Source: Lamellibrachia satsuma (Eukaryota; Annelida; Polychaeta; Sabellida; Siboglinidae). Taken from it: a stretch of DNA of 64,000 bases. A program made the position numbers and the translations under genes. The notes beneath the pieces are model-generated. The model ran no database searches. It was given only the letters and a program-made list of their open reading frames with translations, and was not told the DNA's origin. Positions 1-11,799 of the stretch are shown piece after piece (the first letter of the stretch is position 1; each line of letters begins with the position of its first letter). The DNA lies in the NCBI GenBank assembly GCA_033239005.1, contig BSQZ01000001.1, positions 10,601,500 through 10,665,499 on the forward strand. Reading direction: 5' to 3'.

Positions 1-1289
1 CTTCGCCACAATTGTTAGTTGTTATGCTGTTGTGCTCAAGATTATATTGAAAATTGAGAATTTCATAAACCAATATATATATATTCGTTTGTAATAGCTA
101 TTAATCCAAATTATATTTAGTTTAGTCCATATTATATTTAGTGCTCTTTTTCAAATTCAACTACACATTATTGCAGCGTCACGTCAACGCAACTGTAATT
201 GTTATTGACTTCTGCACTAGGATACGCATGAAATGGATTTGATGCTGTCTACGGGCTCAAATAAAGTAGATACTTTTAACGGGGATGACGAAAATGTCAC
301 GGTAATAGAAATAATAATATTTGCTATTTCCTGGTACAAATTGAAGTAATTGTTTACTTTTCATGGAGAATGTAAATACATGAATGTGTCATCTATTGTT
401 TGATTTAAATATCATTAAATATATTTAGAATATGAGATTCGATTATATAAAATTATACCACTGTAAAATAAACACAACGACACTGTATTAGGATACCTAC
501 CATTTTCTATTTGATTAGAGTTATGACAACTAGTTTTTCAGTAATCTCAGTTTGTACAATTAATGAAATCGTTACTTTCCGAAAGAAGATACGATACGAT
601 ACGAGTTTGTTGTCGAATAAAACAGTGGATAATTGTATTCTGCTCGGTGGGCATCATGGGTAAAGAGGATAAAGTTTTAGGTAAACATGGTTAATAAAAG
701 TAATATATACTTAAAATGAGTTAATAAAAATAATAACAGTAGTACCTACATGAAAGTAGTCAGTACAATATAATCACACTACCTTTGCATACATAAATTA
801 GTACAGTTTCATACTTGCGATCACAAACATTATTATTAAATTGCTGTGACTTAGGTAATAAGAATAAATTCTTACTATATATCTACCTAAATAAACGCAC
901 ACATATATATTATCTTCAGCGATCGGCTTGCACGTGATGAACACTTAAATCAGAGTTTGTTGAGACGATTTATCGCTTGGGGAACGAAATTGTTTTTGAA
1001 CCTGTTTTTATCTACATTTTAGACACCGGTATCGTCTTCGAGACAGAAGAATGTCAAACTCGGTGTTCAGTAGGTGGCGGGGTCTTTGGCAACTGCATAT
1101 GCTTTCCTGACCATCGCCCGTTCAGTCAGCTGAGGAACATGCTGTGTGTTGAGGCCTTGGACCTTGGAAGCAGTTTTGTAGATGCGGAGAAACATATTTT
1201 GTTTGAGACATAAAAAACAGATATTGCAAAATGTCAACATTGACAAAATTTCTTAACAGGTACAATCTTTGCTAATACTTTTTGTACAG
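1..1289. other. AT-rich non-coding DNA
   Basis: No convincing gene. The stretch is AT-rich with short poly-A/T runs and many stops in all frames. A short open frame at 977-1213 begins with TTG and has no recognisable domain, so I do not call it. Confidence 0.6.
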
Positions 1290-1870
1290 AAATTGTCCGT
1301 TACCTCGATAGCTTCACCACCGATATATAGTGATCCACCAAACTAGCCCCTGGTGCGAAATTCAATGCACAGTTCCTTTGTCTTGCACACCTTCATTTCT
1401 AAGAAATGTTCCTTGCGCCACATTGAGACCATAGAGACAGTGTTCTCATCAGCGATGAACGAGTCTGATCCGTTCAGGCACGTCACTACTGCTGCGTCGT
1501 CTACGTATTTAATTCGGACTTCAGAGTCACATTCCCTCCTGATGTCGTTGGTGTATAGGAAGTAGATAATCGAAATTCCAACACAACCTTGGGGCGCTCC
1601 AGTATTTGTGATGATGTTGGGGTCGGTGTAACTGCCAGCCTTCACATGTTGAGGTCTGTTGCTGAGAAAGTCATGCATCCAGTGAATGAAGTTGGGGTGT
1701 ATTTGCAGGGCTAGAAACTGTTCAATCATATTGTAGCGCTGCATAGTATTAAAGGCCGAAATAAATGATATGATACATAGTTACAGTCTTTTATGGGATG
1801 ATAGATTCTTGACAGAACTTCACGTAGTCAGTGAGAATTTCAGCGTAGTCAGTGAATTTCAGCATGCTCA
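1290..1870 (-). pseudogene. LINE reverse-transcriptase fragment
   Basis: Minus-strand remnant of a non-LTR retrotransposon reverse transcriptase. An open stretch at 1343-1744 carries a GAPQGC block, the usual RT motif before the palm, followed by FLYTNDI and then IKYVDDAAV, the catalytic YxDD box of the palm. After that come SMWRKEHFLEMKVCKTKEL-type residues typical of the region after the active site. The frame is broken upstream, where the same strand still reads FISAFNTM near 1745-1765. It is a dead 5'- and 3'-truncated copy. The LINE clade (CR1/L2-like) is an inference. Confidence 0.75.
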
Positions 1871-1929
1871 TTGATGCCATGAATGCCCTCAAAGAGGATA
1901 TCCCAATATGTGCAGGCATAGCAACCTTT

Positions 1930-2340
1930 CAGCTATATCTGGTATGGACTACAGACTATAATCCATACCACGACCTGTCTTTTGATATGTGGAACACGTT
2001 TGAGTTTTTGACGGTACTTGGTCAGGAGATGTAGAATGTTGTGATCTGCCCGCCCCAGGGAAGGGAAACATTGCGGGGAGTATGCGTCATCCACTGAGCT
2101 ATAGCACAAGTCGATTGCTTTGTTGGGCAGGTCACGATCTGTTGAAATGAGGGCAGTACGCCATCCAGGGTGCATGATTAAAGTCGCCTACTATGATCAC
2201 GGGCGCATCAAGATGCATTGACTGGAGTCTTGACACCGACCCCGCTATGATGTCGGCGGCGGACTTACAGTTCGCTTTAGGCGGGACCTACCCACTGCAC
2301 CTGATAATATTCGTGAATGTCTTGGGCAGGTAGAGTGGCC
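1930..2340 (-). pseudogene. LINE endonuclease-domain fragment
   Basis: Minus-strand fragment of the apurinic-like endonuclease of a non-LTR element. Visible motifs are VIIVGDFNHA (near 2180-2205), the catalytic GDFN box, and LGRADHNILH (near 2040), the SDH-type terminal motif of the nuclease. A stop and a frameshift lie between the two. It is on the same strand as the RT fragment next to it and may be one internally deleted copy. Confidence 0.7.
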
Positions 2341-2660
2341 TCAGACAAAACGTAAGTAGTTCAACATATGGGGTACACACTTGATCACAAACTGTGTGGT
2401 TTGTGCACCATTTTTTTTATAAAGGCACATACGTCCACCTCTTTTTCTTTTTGTTCTTGCCCCGAATATATTTAGAGTCAAGCAATCAAGTCGCGCGCCC
2501 TACCGTAACAGAAATGACGTTATTTATAATACTTGCTGTTTCATAACAATAATAATAAATATTTTTTATTCACGATGAACTTTATAAAATACACATCTTA
2601 TCTTCCTTGGGATTTTGATTTAAAAATAATTCAATATTATACAAAATGCATATAAATAGT
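2341..2660. other. no gene seen
   Basis: AT-rich spacer between LINE fragments. Short stretches look like decayed LINE sequence, but no motif is left. Confidence 0.5.
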
Positions 2661-3170
2661 GTAGAACCTAAGAATAAATAAAACTGTGAAGCAGAAAAGT
2701 TATTTTTTTTGTAAATATGCAATTAAAATATTTGTATTGTCTTAATGGTGGGCTAAGATAGTTTCGTATCTTCAGACCGGTGACGGCTATTGAAGTTTTG
2801 AATATTTGAGTTTGTGCTTTTGTATGAGATCGCTTGCTTCGAATAGAGACACTTGAGATTCGCTGAAACATGTCAAACATGCTGATGTGGCTGCTTCATG
2901 AGTGGGGCACTTTCTGCTCTGTATTCAGAGTCTGTGATGATTCTGGCAGCACGTTTCTGTAGTTCGACAATACGCTCTGATGACGGTGCATTGCCCCAAA
3001 TTGTGCTGCAGTAATTAATGTGTGGCAGGATGTAGCAGTTATGAAATAGTTTCCCTGTTTAAAATGGGATGTATTTCTTTATTCGACAGGCAGTCGGTAA
3101 TCCTGCGGTGTATATTTTTATGTACGGCTTCCACGTGAGGAAATGTTCTATTTTTTCGCTCTCTATCACT
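2661..3170 (-). pseudogene. LINE RT C-terminal fragment
   Basis: Read on the minus strand, 3060-2890 translates as ILPHINYCSTIWGNA followed by VELQKRAARIIT. This is the conserved region just after the reverse-transcriptase domain of CR1/L2-like LINEs. Upstream, around 3100-3140, is HVEAVHKNIHRRI. Stops interrupt the frame. The order (RT C-terminal part before endonuclease, 5' to 3') shows it is a different copy from the fragments at 1290-2340. Confidence 0.65.
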
Positions 3171-3174
3171 TCCA

Positions 3175-3462
3175 CGCTCTCTTTGCACATGAGAGATGGG
3201 GTCCACAGCATTGACTCTCAACAGATGGCGTCCACAGCAGTTACTCATGAGAGGTGGATTCCACAGCATTTGCTCACAACATATGGAGTCCACAGCATAT
3301 ACACATGAGAGATACAATTGTTGTTCTCTTCCTTTTCCCTCTAGTCCGGAGTGAGGCTAACAACGATAAAAGTCGTAGATTTCCCCCCTTCTTCTTCATC
3401 AATAGTCCACAGCATTTACTAAAGAAAGGTGGAGTCCATAGTATACACTCATGAGAGATGGG
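3175..3462. repeat. minisatellite, left of Polinton B
   Basis: Degenerate units of about 30 bp built around GAGATGGAGTCCACAGCA and TTTACTCATGA. Between units, 3310-3400 holds a spacer with CTTTTCCCT and GGAGTGAGGCT that also occurs on the far side of Polinton B at 43140-43305. The same array resumes at 42561, so Polinton B was inserted into it. Confidence 0.85.
3457..3462. repeat. target-site duplication of Polinton B (left)
   Basis: GATGGG directly before the left terminus; the same six bases follow the right terminus at 42561-42566. A 6-bp duplication is the hallmark of Polinton/Maverick integration. Confidence 0.9.
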
Positions 3463-3793
3463 AGTAGTATAGTAGTTGGGGTTATGAGCGCAATTTATCT
3501 GGACACCCGCCAGAGGATTTTGCGCTCATAACAAATAACACTCCAATCAGTCCTATAGACTGTCCTAGATTAAGGTCAAAGGTCATAGGTCAAATCCAAA
3601 ACGAGACCAAATCCAAAACGAGGTCAAATCCAGTATCAAGGGCACATAGTCTGTCCTAGATTAAGGACAAGGTCAAATGGGGCCACCTGCAGCAACACTT
3701 AACTTCCTATTTTAGTACACCCCCAAAATGGCATCACAATACAAACTGTGCTGAAATACAAGGGCAAATGAAGCCGCCCACAGCAACGCTTAA
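3463..3793 (+). repeat. Polinton B left terminal inverted repeat (outer part)
   Basis: Matches the reverse complement of 42234-42560 with few changes. At 3481-3533 there is a hairpin whose arms are GTTATGAGCGCAA and TTGCGCTCATAAC. Near 3670 a second, diverged copy of a block of about 110 bp begins (CAAGGTCAAATGGGGCC, then CAAGGGCAAATGAAGCC near 3758). The right end has only one copy. The second copy is cut at its TTAA by the next transposon and resumes at 29799. Confidence 0.88.
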
Positions 3794-3990
3794 AGGGGAA
3801 CTGAAGCAATTTTGTGTTATGCCGTATATTTAAATATATATTATCAAACTATGCATTAATGGTGACAGATACCTGCTAATTTATGAGATAAACTGAAAAA
3901 CTGATTTTGTTCGAGACAAAAATCGACAAAATGCATCACTGCGTATCGCCATCTTGTTGTCGAAACGAGTGGTTTGAGTCGCGTATATCT
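3794..3990 (+). repeat. TTAA transposon left inverted repeat
   Basis: Pairs with 29602-29798. Best-conserved blocks are the outer 18 bp, a CGCCAT block, and GAGTGGTTTGAGT at 3968-3980. Confidence 0.7.
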
Positions 3991-4571
3991 AATCAATGTA
4001 AATTTTCGATTTTTTGCGATTTATTTCGTAAATAGGCATTCTGGAGCGAAAAAAAAGATATGGGTCTCTGTTATATATACAAGTGTTTACACACGTGAAC
4101 AAAATAACGGTTTTGTTCGTTCCAAATAAAAAAAGTTAAAGAAATTACAACAAAACACGCTAAAAATCGTGGAAAACGACACACTTCTCGAACGCACGAG
4201 ACGCTAACCAACGAGAATATGCGATAACGTAATACCGGAACTATTTTTTATTTGTTGACAAGATAGATGCATCGCTTGTGACAGTTTTACCAGATCTGCT
4301 ACTAGCGATTAGTGGTTTACTGAACTTCAGTAATAGTTGTCTATCTTTGGAGAAATGTAAACCACAGACGAAGAGTCTACTTCGACAGGCCACACGGAAA
4401 CAACAGTTGACAGTCGTAAAGTGTCACCAAGTGTGCGAGTCACGCTCCAGACTCCAGGTCGGCTTCGCTTTTGTTGACGTTGGATTCAGGAAAAATTACA
4501 ACAGCGCTTTGACTGTCAACGATTCCTGACTAGGTAATGTGATGTGGTGAACCTGTGGAAATTGCGTCCCG

Positions 4572-6676
4572 ATGTCTGCGCACGTTTACGTTGAGTCATC
4601 ATGCTGCGCCGAGGAAGCTACCATGCCTAGGGCTAGGCTATGGCTATGCAGCGCCGTGTGCCCGACCGCGTTGGTGCTTGCATCACCGTACGAAGGCGAA
4701 GACGATGATTTTGTAGTGATATGCACAAACAGAGCAGTGCTAGATGTTGGTCTGCTGTCATTGCATGATTTGCGTGCCGACTCATTGATTCGTGGGCAGG
4801 TCAGTAATTCAATTGTTATCGAATCATTGCCATTTTAATAATCATATTTGTTCTGCATATTTCTTTTACCTAGCCCGAGGGCGAGGTCCGAACTACAATG
4901 GCAATGCAAGCAGGCTTTTTTCTTTATTTTGTATCTAATCTAATGAAGTGTACCGTGACTGTATTTTAATATTGTGTTTGATTTTGTGTTGAATAACATT
5001 GATGACAATAATAACATGAGGGTTTATTTAATTCATTATGTGAATATATATATATTCTTAAATGTTAGTTACCGTAATAATGATTGTAATCATGACTACA
5101 TTAGCAATTGTGATTGCAATAATTACTGTAATCATGATTACATTAATATTCGTACTTGTAATCACCCCTCTCTGTAGCACACCACAACACCTTGTTGTTT
5201 GGTGCAATGTAATAATTTAAATAACAATAATTAACTACTGACAGTATGTAATGTTCACAGTTTTGCAACTATTATGGTAATTATGGAATTAGTGCTATCA
5301 ACTAACCCTGACAAATTATATTTCAGGCTCAGGAAAGGCAAGACAAGTAATCCCATCCTGCGATGTGGGAAGGATCTGTGATGTCTATTCTGAACCGAAT
5401 TGAATTGATGGAAAGTTTAGCTATGGAGATTGGCCTGACACAGGTGAGTGTACTAATAGTCTGTTATAAACAAATTGTGAGGCACCCACAGTATGCAGCA
5501 GGTCAAAAAACAACCTGGAAAACTACAAAAATTCCCACTAAAATATTAATAACTGAATGATGTGAATGCCTTCTTATCTATATCCCATTTCTGTCAACAA
5601 AAATGTTACCTGCAGCATCTTGCATGTCACTACATACAATTTCATTTATATTGAGACCAACATAAAATATATCAAATGTTTATTCACATAGTAAAACAAT
5701 TACCAAAGAAATAAGGCTAACTAGAACGATTGAAACCAAGACTAAACATTGACCTAAAACAGTGACTTCTACCACCGGGAAATACAACCTGGAACATGGA
5801 TATCACAGTTACACACATCATTATTATGCCACAACATATCAAATATACTGGTAGTTTAGCTTAGGAAATAATTAATCTTTATAAAGCCAAGGCATTTTAA
5901 CTGTTTCACCATCATCATCTGTACCAATGGCAATAGACTACTTGTTTTGATTGGACAGTAAATGTACACCAATCATGTGTAACAATATTACTTGTTCTGA
6001 CTGGCAGTAAATGTACACCAATCATGCATACCAATACACTATTTGTTCCTACCAACAGTAAATGTACACCAATGTTCTCATTCTGGAATCTGCACCATTT
6101 CACTACTTCTTCTGACAGTAAATGTACACCAATCATGTGTATCCAATATACTACTTCTTCTGACTGAATCTACTACTTGTTCCTACTGACAGCAAATGTA
6201 AACCAAGCGTCTCATTCTCTACCAAATACACTACTTGTACTGACAGTAAATGTACACCAATCATATGTATCAATACACTACTTGTTCTGACTGATAGTAC
6301 TTGCACACCAACCATCTGTTCCAATACACTACTGGCAGTAAATATACACCAATACACTACTTATTCTGACTGATAGTACATGTACACCTAACATATTCAA
6401 TTCACCTTTCACTCATCCAGGGGTAGAAATCAGCATACTTTCCTCTGACAGACACCCCAGTATCCGAAAGACCTTGGCTGATAGATCAGACATGAGTACA
6501 ACCTGTGTCACAGTTTATGGCTGTTTGGTGTGTGGCAGGTGCAGAAAAGTGACATAAGTTTTTCTCACGAATGACAAACTTCTTCTCTTTCTCATAGGTG
6601 TCGGAGCTGCTTGAGTCACCCTCGGTTATGTCGCTGTTATCACATAGTGTGCATCATCTGCACCAATGTCTTTATT
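4572..6676 (+). other. possible spliced transcription unit in the TTAA transposon
   Basis: Three segments look like exons. The first, 4572-4799, opens with ATG and runs 76 codons to a donor (GGGCAG then GTCAGT). The second, 5327-5443, has a good acceptor (TATATTTCAG) and a consensus donor (ACACAG then GTGAGT). The third starts at 6598 after a pyrimidine tract and CATAG. Joined from the first ATG, the frame stops seven codons into the second exon. From the ATG at 5363 it would instead run into the third exon to a stop near 6675. I recognise no domain. It could be a decayed transposon gene, captured host exons, or chance. Confidence 0.3.
5930..6390. repeat. minisatellite, about 50-60 bp unit
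   Basis: About eight degenerate copies of a unit containing ACAGTAAATGTACACCAATC, a variable spacer, then CAATACACTACTTGTTCTGA. Unit lengths differ by several bases and the last copies drift. Confidence 0.85.
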
Positions 6677-6963
6677 CTCACTGAATCTGATGGAAGCTTC
6701 ACATAGGAGTAGTCATGATCAACGTTCATTGGTGCAATAATGTCATCCATGACTACAGCAGCATTCGCGAAGTGTCGCACTTGAAATATCGTTACTGGAT
6801 CGATTTGCATTTCAGCATCAGTTGTATGCGGTGCCACAGCAGTAGTAGCAGTGATGGCACTAAAGGTGACATCCGTAATGTAAAGATTGACGGCATCACC
6901 CGTAGCGCTGGACGCTTCAAAACTAGTACCTGTACTTGTACGAACCAATGGTGAATCCTTCAT

Positions 6964-7512
6964 CTGAAAAGATTACACATACAGTGACTTGAACATTTTA
7001 CAAAATTAATTTTTTGCATAATAAAAATTAATCACAATGTGAGAAACTTTCTGTTGTATATATTATTTTTAGAATATAAGAATGCCAGTGTCATATAGAA
7101 TATATAAAGTAATCAACCACAGGGAAAAGCATTTTCCCTATGGAGCCATGTTAATTCAACCAATGGGTCTTTCACTGATCTCTTAATGTTTTTAATGAAT
7201 CTGTTTGGTTAGTTTGACAAATGCCACTGGTAACATAACCAAACGCATGTAACCAAAATTGTAGTATCCTAGCTCCAAAGTGTATTATATTATCTAATCA
7301 ACATTGCACTGTTTTCAATGGGCCAGGGAGGTCAAAATTCTATAGCAAAATATGGACCCATAGGTATACTTTCTATGGGGTTACTTATTTTATATCTGAC
7401 ACTCGATTTAGATAACATAATGCATGAATATTGTTATTGGACCAAATGCAGATCTATGCTTGTGACATCTTTACCTTATAAATGCTGCACGCACACACAC
7501 ATACCTGCCCAC

Positions 7513-7582
<70 letters not shown>

Positions 7583-9703
7583 GTAAATATATATATAATT
7601 ATTAGGTATTATACTGAAAGCATCTGCTAGATAGTATGGTGCATGGACAAAAGCCCCTCCCGACAAAAGCCCCACAGACAAGCTTGTTTCAATTCAATTA
7701 TACTGTTCATGACTGTTGCTGTAGTACACAGAGACAAGATATTGTCATGAATATACTTCAGGCATGTGGTCAATTCCATTCCAGAATTGGAACTGACCCT
7801 CAATTCCAGTTCCGGAATTGGAATCGACTTCAAAAATGTTTTTTTAATTGGAATTTATTTTTTTCAAAATTTATTTTTTGGGAATTGGAATTGATTTTGT
7901 TGGAATTATTGACTTGATACTGTTAATATTTACCCTTATATTTACTTATATTACTTTTAAAATCATATTTGTCTGCTATTAGCATGTCACCCTGAATCTG
8001 GTAACAGCCAGGAAGTTGTCAACATTACAGCATAGACACTGTCTACTCTGGTATTGAAACATTGTGACCAAGAACAATATAATCAAGCATTTGCATCAAA
8101 AAGAAATATTAAGTTACTGTAACAGACAGTAAAACCAAAATCAGACCATTCAGGCCTCATTTTCTTTCTCAGTGTAGAAGGTTTATTTACAGAGATTGCC
8201 AATTAAGGGCACCTGTCTGCTCATTCCCTTTGTGTGAGAGAGGAAGCCTGCCCCACTTAAATGCAGCCCCTTGTTTATCCAAGCCTAATGTTCAGCCCAC
8301 AAGTTTCCCATACTAAACATGTCACTGGTCACCTGTACAATGCTGTTACATGTGGCTGTAGGGTTTGCCCTTTGTAGTAATTAAAAATGTCCCCATGGAG
8401 AATACATGTTGGATATTAGGATGTTGAAGACTCAAACTTTCCAGTAAATTTGATGAAATATCAATGATACCACAACTGATAGCGATATAAATCCGCCTCC
8501 TAGTATATTTGCTCCCCCCCAGGACACCTGCCCATTTTTTCTATGATAGTTGACAAGTGAAATTCAGTTTGCAGTTTTATCATTATTACTACAATAACAT
8601 AACATTCAATGACAAGTCAAAGTCACTTTAGCCTAATGCAATGGCCTATCCCCTGGAGTGTGTATGAGATGATCTTGTCACCAGTTGTTTTCCAGGTATC
8701 ATTGATAGTCAGATCAGTGGTGGAAGATGGGTTCTTGGGGTGATGCTTCCACAAACAGTGGTGGACAGTAACGAGTCAGAGATCAGCTGGTTTGGAGTGC
8801 CCCTGGTATTAGCTGCCTTAGTTTTCAGGTCCTCACGGACCTTGGCAGCTTCTATCTGTGCCGTGTCACCATCATGGTTGCAGGCAGTCTTGTTGATCAC
8901 ATTCTGGATCTGGAGATCAGATCAGTGACCACAGCACCCTTGCATGATCAGGATCGACGCTGGCATCACTCCCAATGAAGAGTAATCTTGTTGGTCCCCC
9001 TTCTTGGTGTAGGAATGACACTCAAAACATGACCTCCTCAAATGCTAGTAGTAATTTCCATGGTGAAGTTATAAGTGCATTCTGACAACTCTGGCTTGTG
9101 CATCCAGTTTTATAGGAAAATGGATTCACTCCAACTCTCCATGGTAAATGCAATTCAAAAGAAACCTTGTTGAGATGGCTTCTTTCAAATATCCTCAATT
9201 GTCCTAACATGTCCAGGTCCTAATGTCACTGGCTTCTTCCACAATTGCAATAAAGATAATCCTTTGATTACAGGATCATCTCCAACTACATAAAGTAATT
9301 TACTTGGCTGATTTTGCACAAAGAACATTAATTGCAATTAGGGTAATATATATATTGAATTCATGTTCAGAAATAAAAAAATAAGTTAAAAAAACATTTC
9401 TTAAAAAAACTTACAAATAATCCAGAAGCTATGGGCAGGGGGCAAATGTCCAGATTTTGAATAAGGCAAGGGGCTAATGTCTGGGGAGCAAGTGACAAAG
9501 GGGCAAATGTCTGGAAGGGGGGCAAATGACCTGGACCCGATATAAACAGGGGAAACTGTTCAAAACTCAGATTAATGACCCAACTGTCCAGGGCTGTCCA
9601 AAATGTCTGGTTTTGTTAGCAAAAATCCAGGAGAGGTGTCGCAGCAGAAAGTACATATGAAATAGCTGGATGCGATTTTAAAGTTTTTTATATGGCAAAC
9701 CTG

Positions 9704-9747
<44 letters not shown>

Positions 9748-10155
9748 ATTTAACGAACAATAATTTTTTAATCATATCTAATTAAATATGATTGTGCACA
9801 CGTGACAAATAAAACTGTGTTAAAACGAATTGGATTTGAATTTTTCTTTAGCCTAGGATTTTAACAGTTGGAATTGATTTTTTGCAAGGCGGAATTAGAA
9901 CTGATTTTTTGGAATGGACAAAACAGAATTGACCCCATGCCTGATATACTTCCTTCATATGTATAGCTTGTACTAATACTATTGTGGGTTGCCGACAGTT
10001 GCCCCCTCCCCCCATGATATTCATTACAGTGTTATCAGTCGACTTAGAATAAAATGTAATTAATACATCTCTATGAACTTCCGGTTATTACATGTGGGGT
10101 TTAATCTGATCAATAAAGAAAATTAATTTTATATAATTTTGCCTTATTGTCAAGT
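6964..10155. other. transposon interior without a recognised gene
   Basis: No domain or coherent coding region seen. It holds an (AT)n run at 7519-7575 next to a (CA)n stub, a (TG)n run near 9717-9746, and degenerate GGAATTGGAATTG-type runs at 7780-7910 and again at 9860-9930. Confidence 0.6.
7519..7577. repeat. (AT)n microsatellite
   Basis: About 29 AT units, imperfect at the right end (GTATATATGTAAATATAT). Confidence 0.95.
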
Positions 10156-10161
10156 CACAAG
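10156..10161. repeat. target-site duplication of Polinton A (left)
   Basis: CACAAG immediately before the element; repeated at 28418-28423 immediately after it. Confidence 0.95.
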
Positions 10162-10328
10162 AGTAGTTATAGTGTGCTAATGAAACATCAAAAGAGCAGC
10201 CCATAAAGAGCAGCCCATGTAACTTCCGGTATAGAGGCTTCTGGGTAGCCTCAGCGCCCCCTAGCGGTGACCTACATCCACCACGAGCGCCCCCTAGCGA
10301 CTGGAGATAACCCTAACGGTCATAACCT
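10162..10328 (+). repeat. Polinton A left terminal inverted repeat
   Basis: Matches 28251-28417 inverted base for base as far as I can read. It contains a tandem AAGAGCAGCCCAT repeat and two GCGCCCCCTAGCG boxes (10254-10266, 10287-10299). Confidence 0.96.
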
Positions 10329-11100
10329 CAACATGTTGACATGATTCCGACCTGTTGATGTCATGTGTGACGACCCTTGACCTCAGTAGTGACCGCTACC
10401 CTAACGTAGTGACCGCTAGTCTATAACGTGAGCGCTACCCCGATCCTTGAGGAGTAATTTTATTCCAAGACATATAGTGGTTCGATGTAGTCCGCGATAC
10501 CCTAACCGTTGGTTCGTTGTGCCCCGCGTTACCCTGTTGCTAACAGACACAACACCTCATTGAATGAAATCATCAAGAAACTTTAATATTTAATAACGAT
10601 ACATCATATTAAAGCACATAAAATATAGTAATATAATTATTTAAAAAATAGTTATATATCAAATCATATAAATATAGTAATATTTAAAAAATAGCCATAT
10701 ATATCAAATCATATATATATCAAATTAAAGCACATAAAATCATATAAATATAGTAATATCATTATTTAAAAAATAACCATATATATATCATATTAAAACA
10801 CATAAAATCATATTAATTATTTAGAAAAATAGCCATATATTTAATCATATTAAAGCATATAAATATCGTTCGTTATTTCATTTAAAAATAGCCATATATA
10901 AAGCATATAAAGTCATATAAACATCTTTCATTAGTTCATTTAAAAATAGTCATGTTAAAGCATATAAAATCATATATATTGAAACACAGTGTTCATCTTG
11001 TTTTCCATTTCAACACAAGTTCAGTGGTGGTAGTGATTTTCCTCTTCTGTCAATAAGTTTTGTAGGTCGTTGTACTGGTGGGTGTTTTACTACATTGCTG
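10329..11100. other. Polinton A left subterminal region with AT-rich tandem repeats
   Basis: 10329-10555 has short repeated phrases such as GTGACCGCTA and no gene. 10560-10985 is a degenerate tandem array of units near 60-75 bp. Their phrases are AAAGCACATAAAATCATAT, AATATAGTAATAT and ATTTAAAAAATAGCCATATAT. Confidence 0.75.
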
Positions 11101-11106
11101 CGTTCC

Positions 11107-11508
11107 CTACAGGCCTTTTCCGTTTCTATGACGGAACGTGGTATTGCTATTTCCCTTTATCGTTAAACCCCACAGCATTTCCATATCAATCTGGGAACTG
11201 AATTTAAACAGTTTCATTTCTTCCATAACAGCCGGCCACAGGGCTCTGTGTTTTACCAATGCGGCGTAAACGTTAGCAGGTTGCTGTCTCGCTTGACCCA
11301 TGGCATTGCAGCCCATGGCAATTTCCATGGTAACCCTCTCTATTGGCCGCACCATTCCTAGCTCCGTAATAACGCCAGCCCATAATTTTCTGTGGGCTAT
11401 AAATGCAGCGTAGTCATTGCACTCGTTGTCCCAACTCTCGGATTGATAGCCATCGTCGACGATGTCATCGTTGACCACGAGCGGCGTACGATCACGTAAC
11501 TCTTTCAT
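11107..11508 (-). CDS. 133-aa protein with an internal two-fold repeat
   Basis: Unrecognised acidic, Trp-rich protein. Two repeats of about 36 residues are visible. One has YAAFIAHRKLWAGVITELGM and the other YAALVKHRALWPAVMEEMKL, each followed by an Ile/Met-Glu-Met/Ile stretch ending in Gly. The repeats look helical. I start at the ATG at 11508. Upstream, a TATA box (11788-11797) and a probable short 5' leader intron fit a transcript starting near 11755: the coding strand has CTGGCG then GTGTAG near 11700, and TTTTTCAG just before GTTCCATAG near 11537. It is the only minus-strand gene of Polinton A, divergent from the left plus-strand unit. Function unknown; small helical accessory factors are common at this end of such elements. 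Confidence 0.6.
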   Translation of the reverse strand: MKELRDRTPLVVNDDIVDDGYQSESWDNECNDYAAFIAHRKLWAGVITELGMVRPIERVTMEIAMGCNAMGQARQQPANVYAALVKHRALWPAVMEEMKLFKFSSQIDMEMLWGLTIKGNSNTTFRHRNGKGL

Positions 11509-11787
11509 CACGAATGCCCAGTGGATTCTATGGAACCTGAAAAACCAGAGTGAAAAGACACATTGAGCCATTGGTAAAGGACTGTGTTAAAAGCATCGCA
11601 TATATACAGCACATGCACATCTGTTAATAATAAACTACGAGTAGACCTTCTGTGAGCGGTGTACTTTGGATCCAGCACGGCGTATGTAATACTACACCGC
11701 CAGCGGTAGAAGCGCGTAGAATCTAGGTCGTCGAAAAACTGATAAGAGACTGACACGACGACCTCGCTCGGCCGACGCGGCGCGCGT

Positions 11788-11797
11788 GCTATTTATA
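11788..11797 (-). promoter_or_regulatory. TATA box for the minus-strand gene
   Basis: TATAAATAGC on the minus strand, about 30 bp before a TCAGTC initiator-like sequence and about 280 bp before the chosen ATG, which leaves room for the leader intron. Confidence 0.55.
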
Positions 11798-11799
11798 AT

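Noticed and set aside
3931..4035. Possible THAP zinc-finger start (HHCVSPSCCRNEW) near the left end of the TTAA transposon
   Set aside because: Cys spacing does not continue into a full C2CH pattern and the frame stops after 34 codons; the bases also belong to the inverted repeat.
6640..6963. 107-codon minus-strand open frame with ATG in the TTAA transposon
   Set aside because: No domain, composition like its surroundings, and an almost equally long open frame on the other strand.
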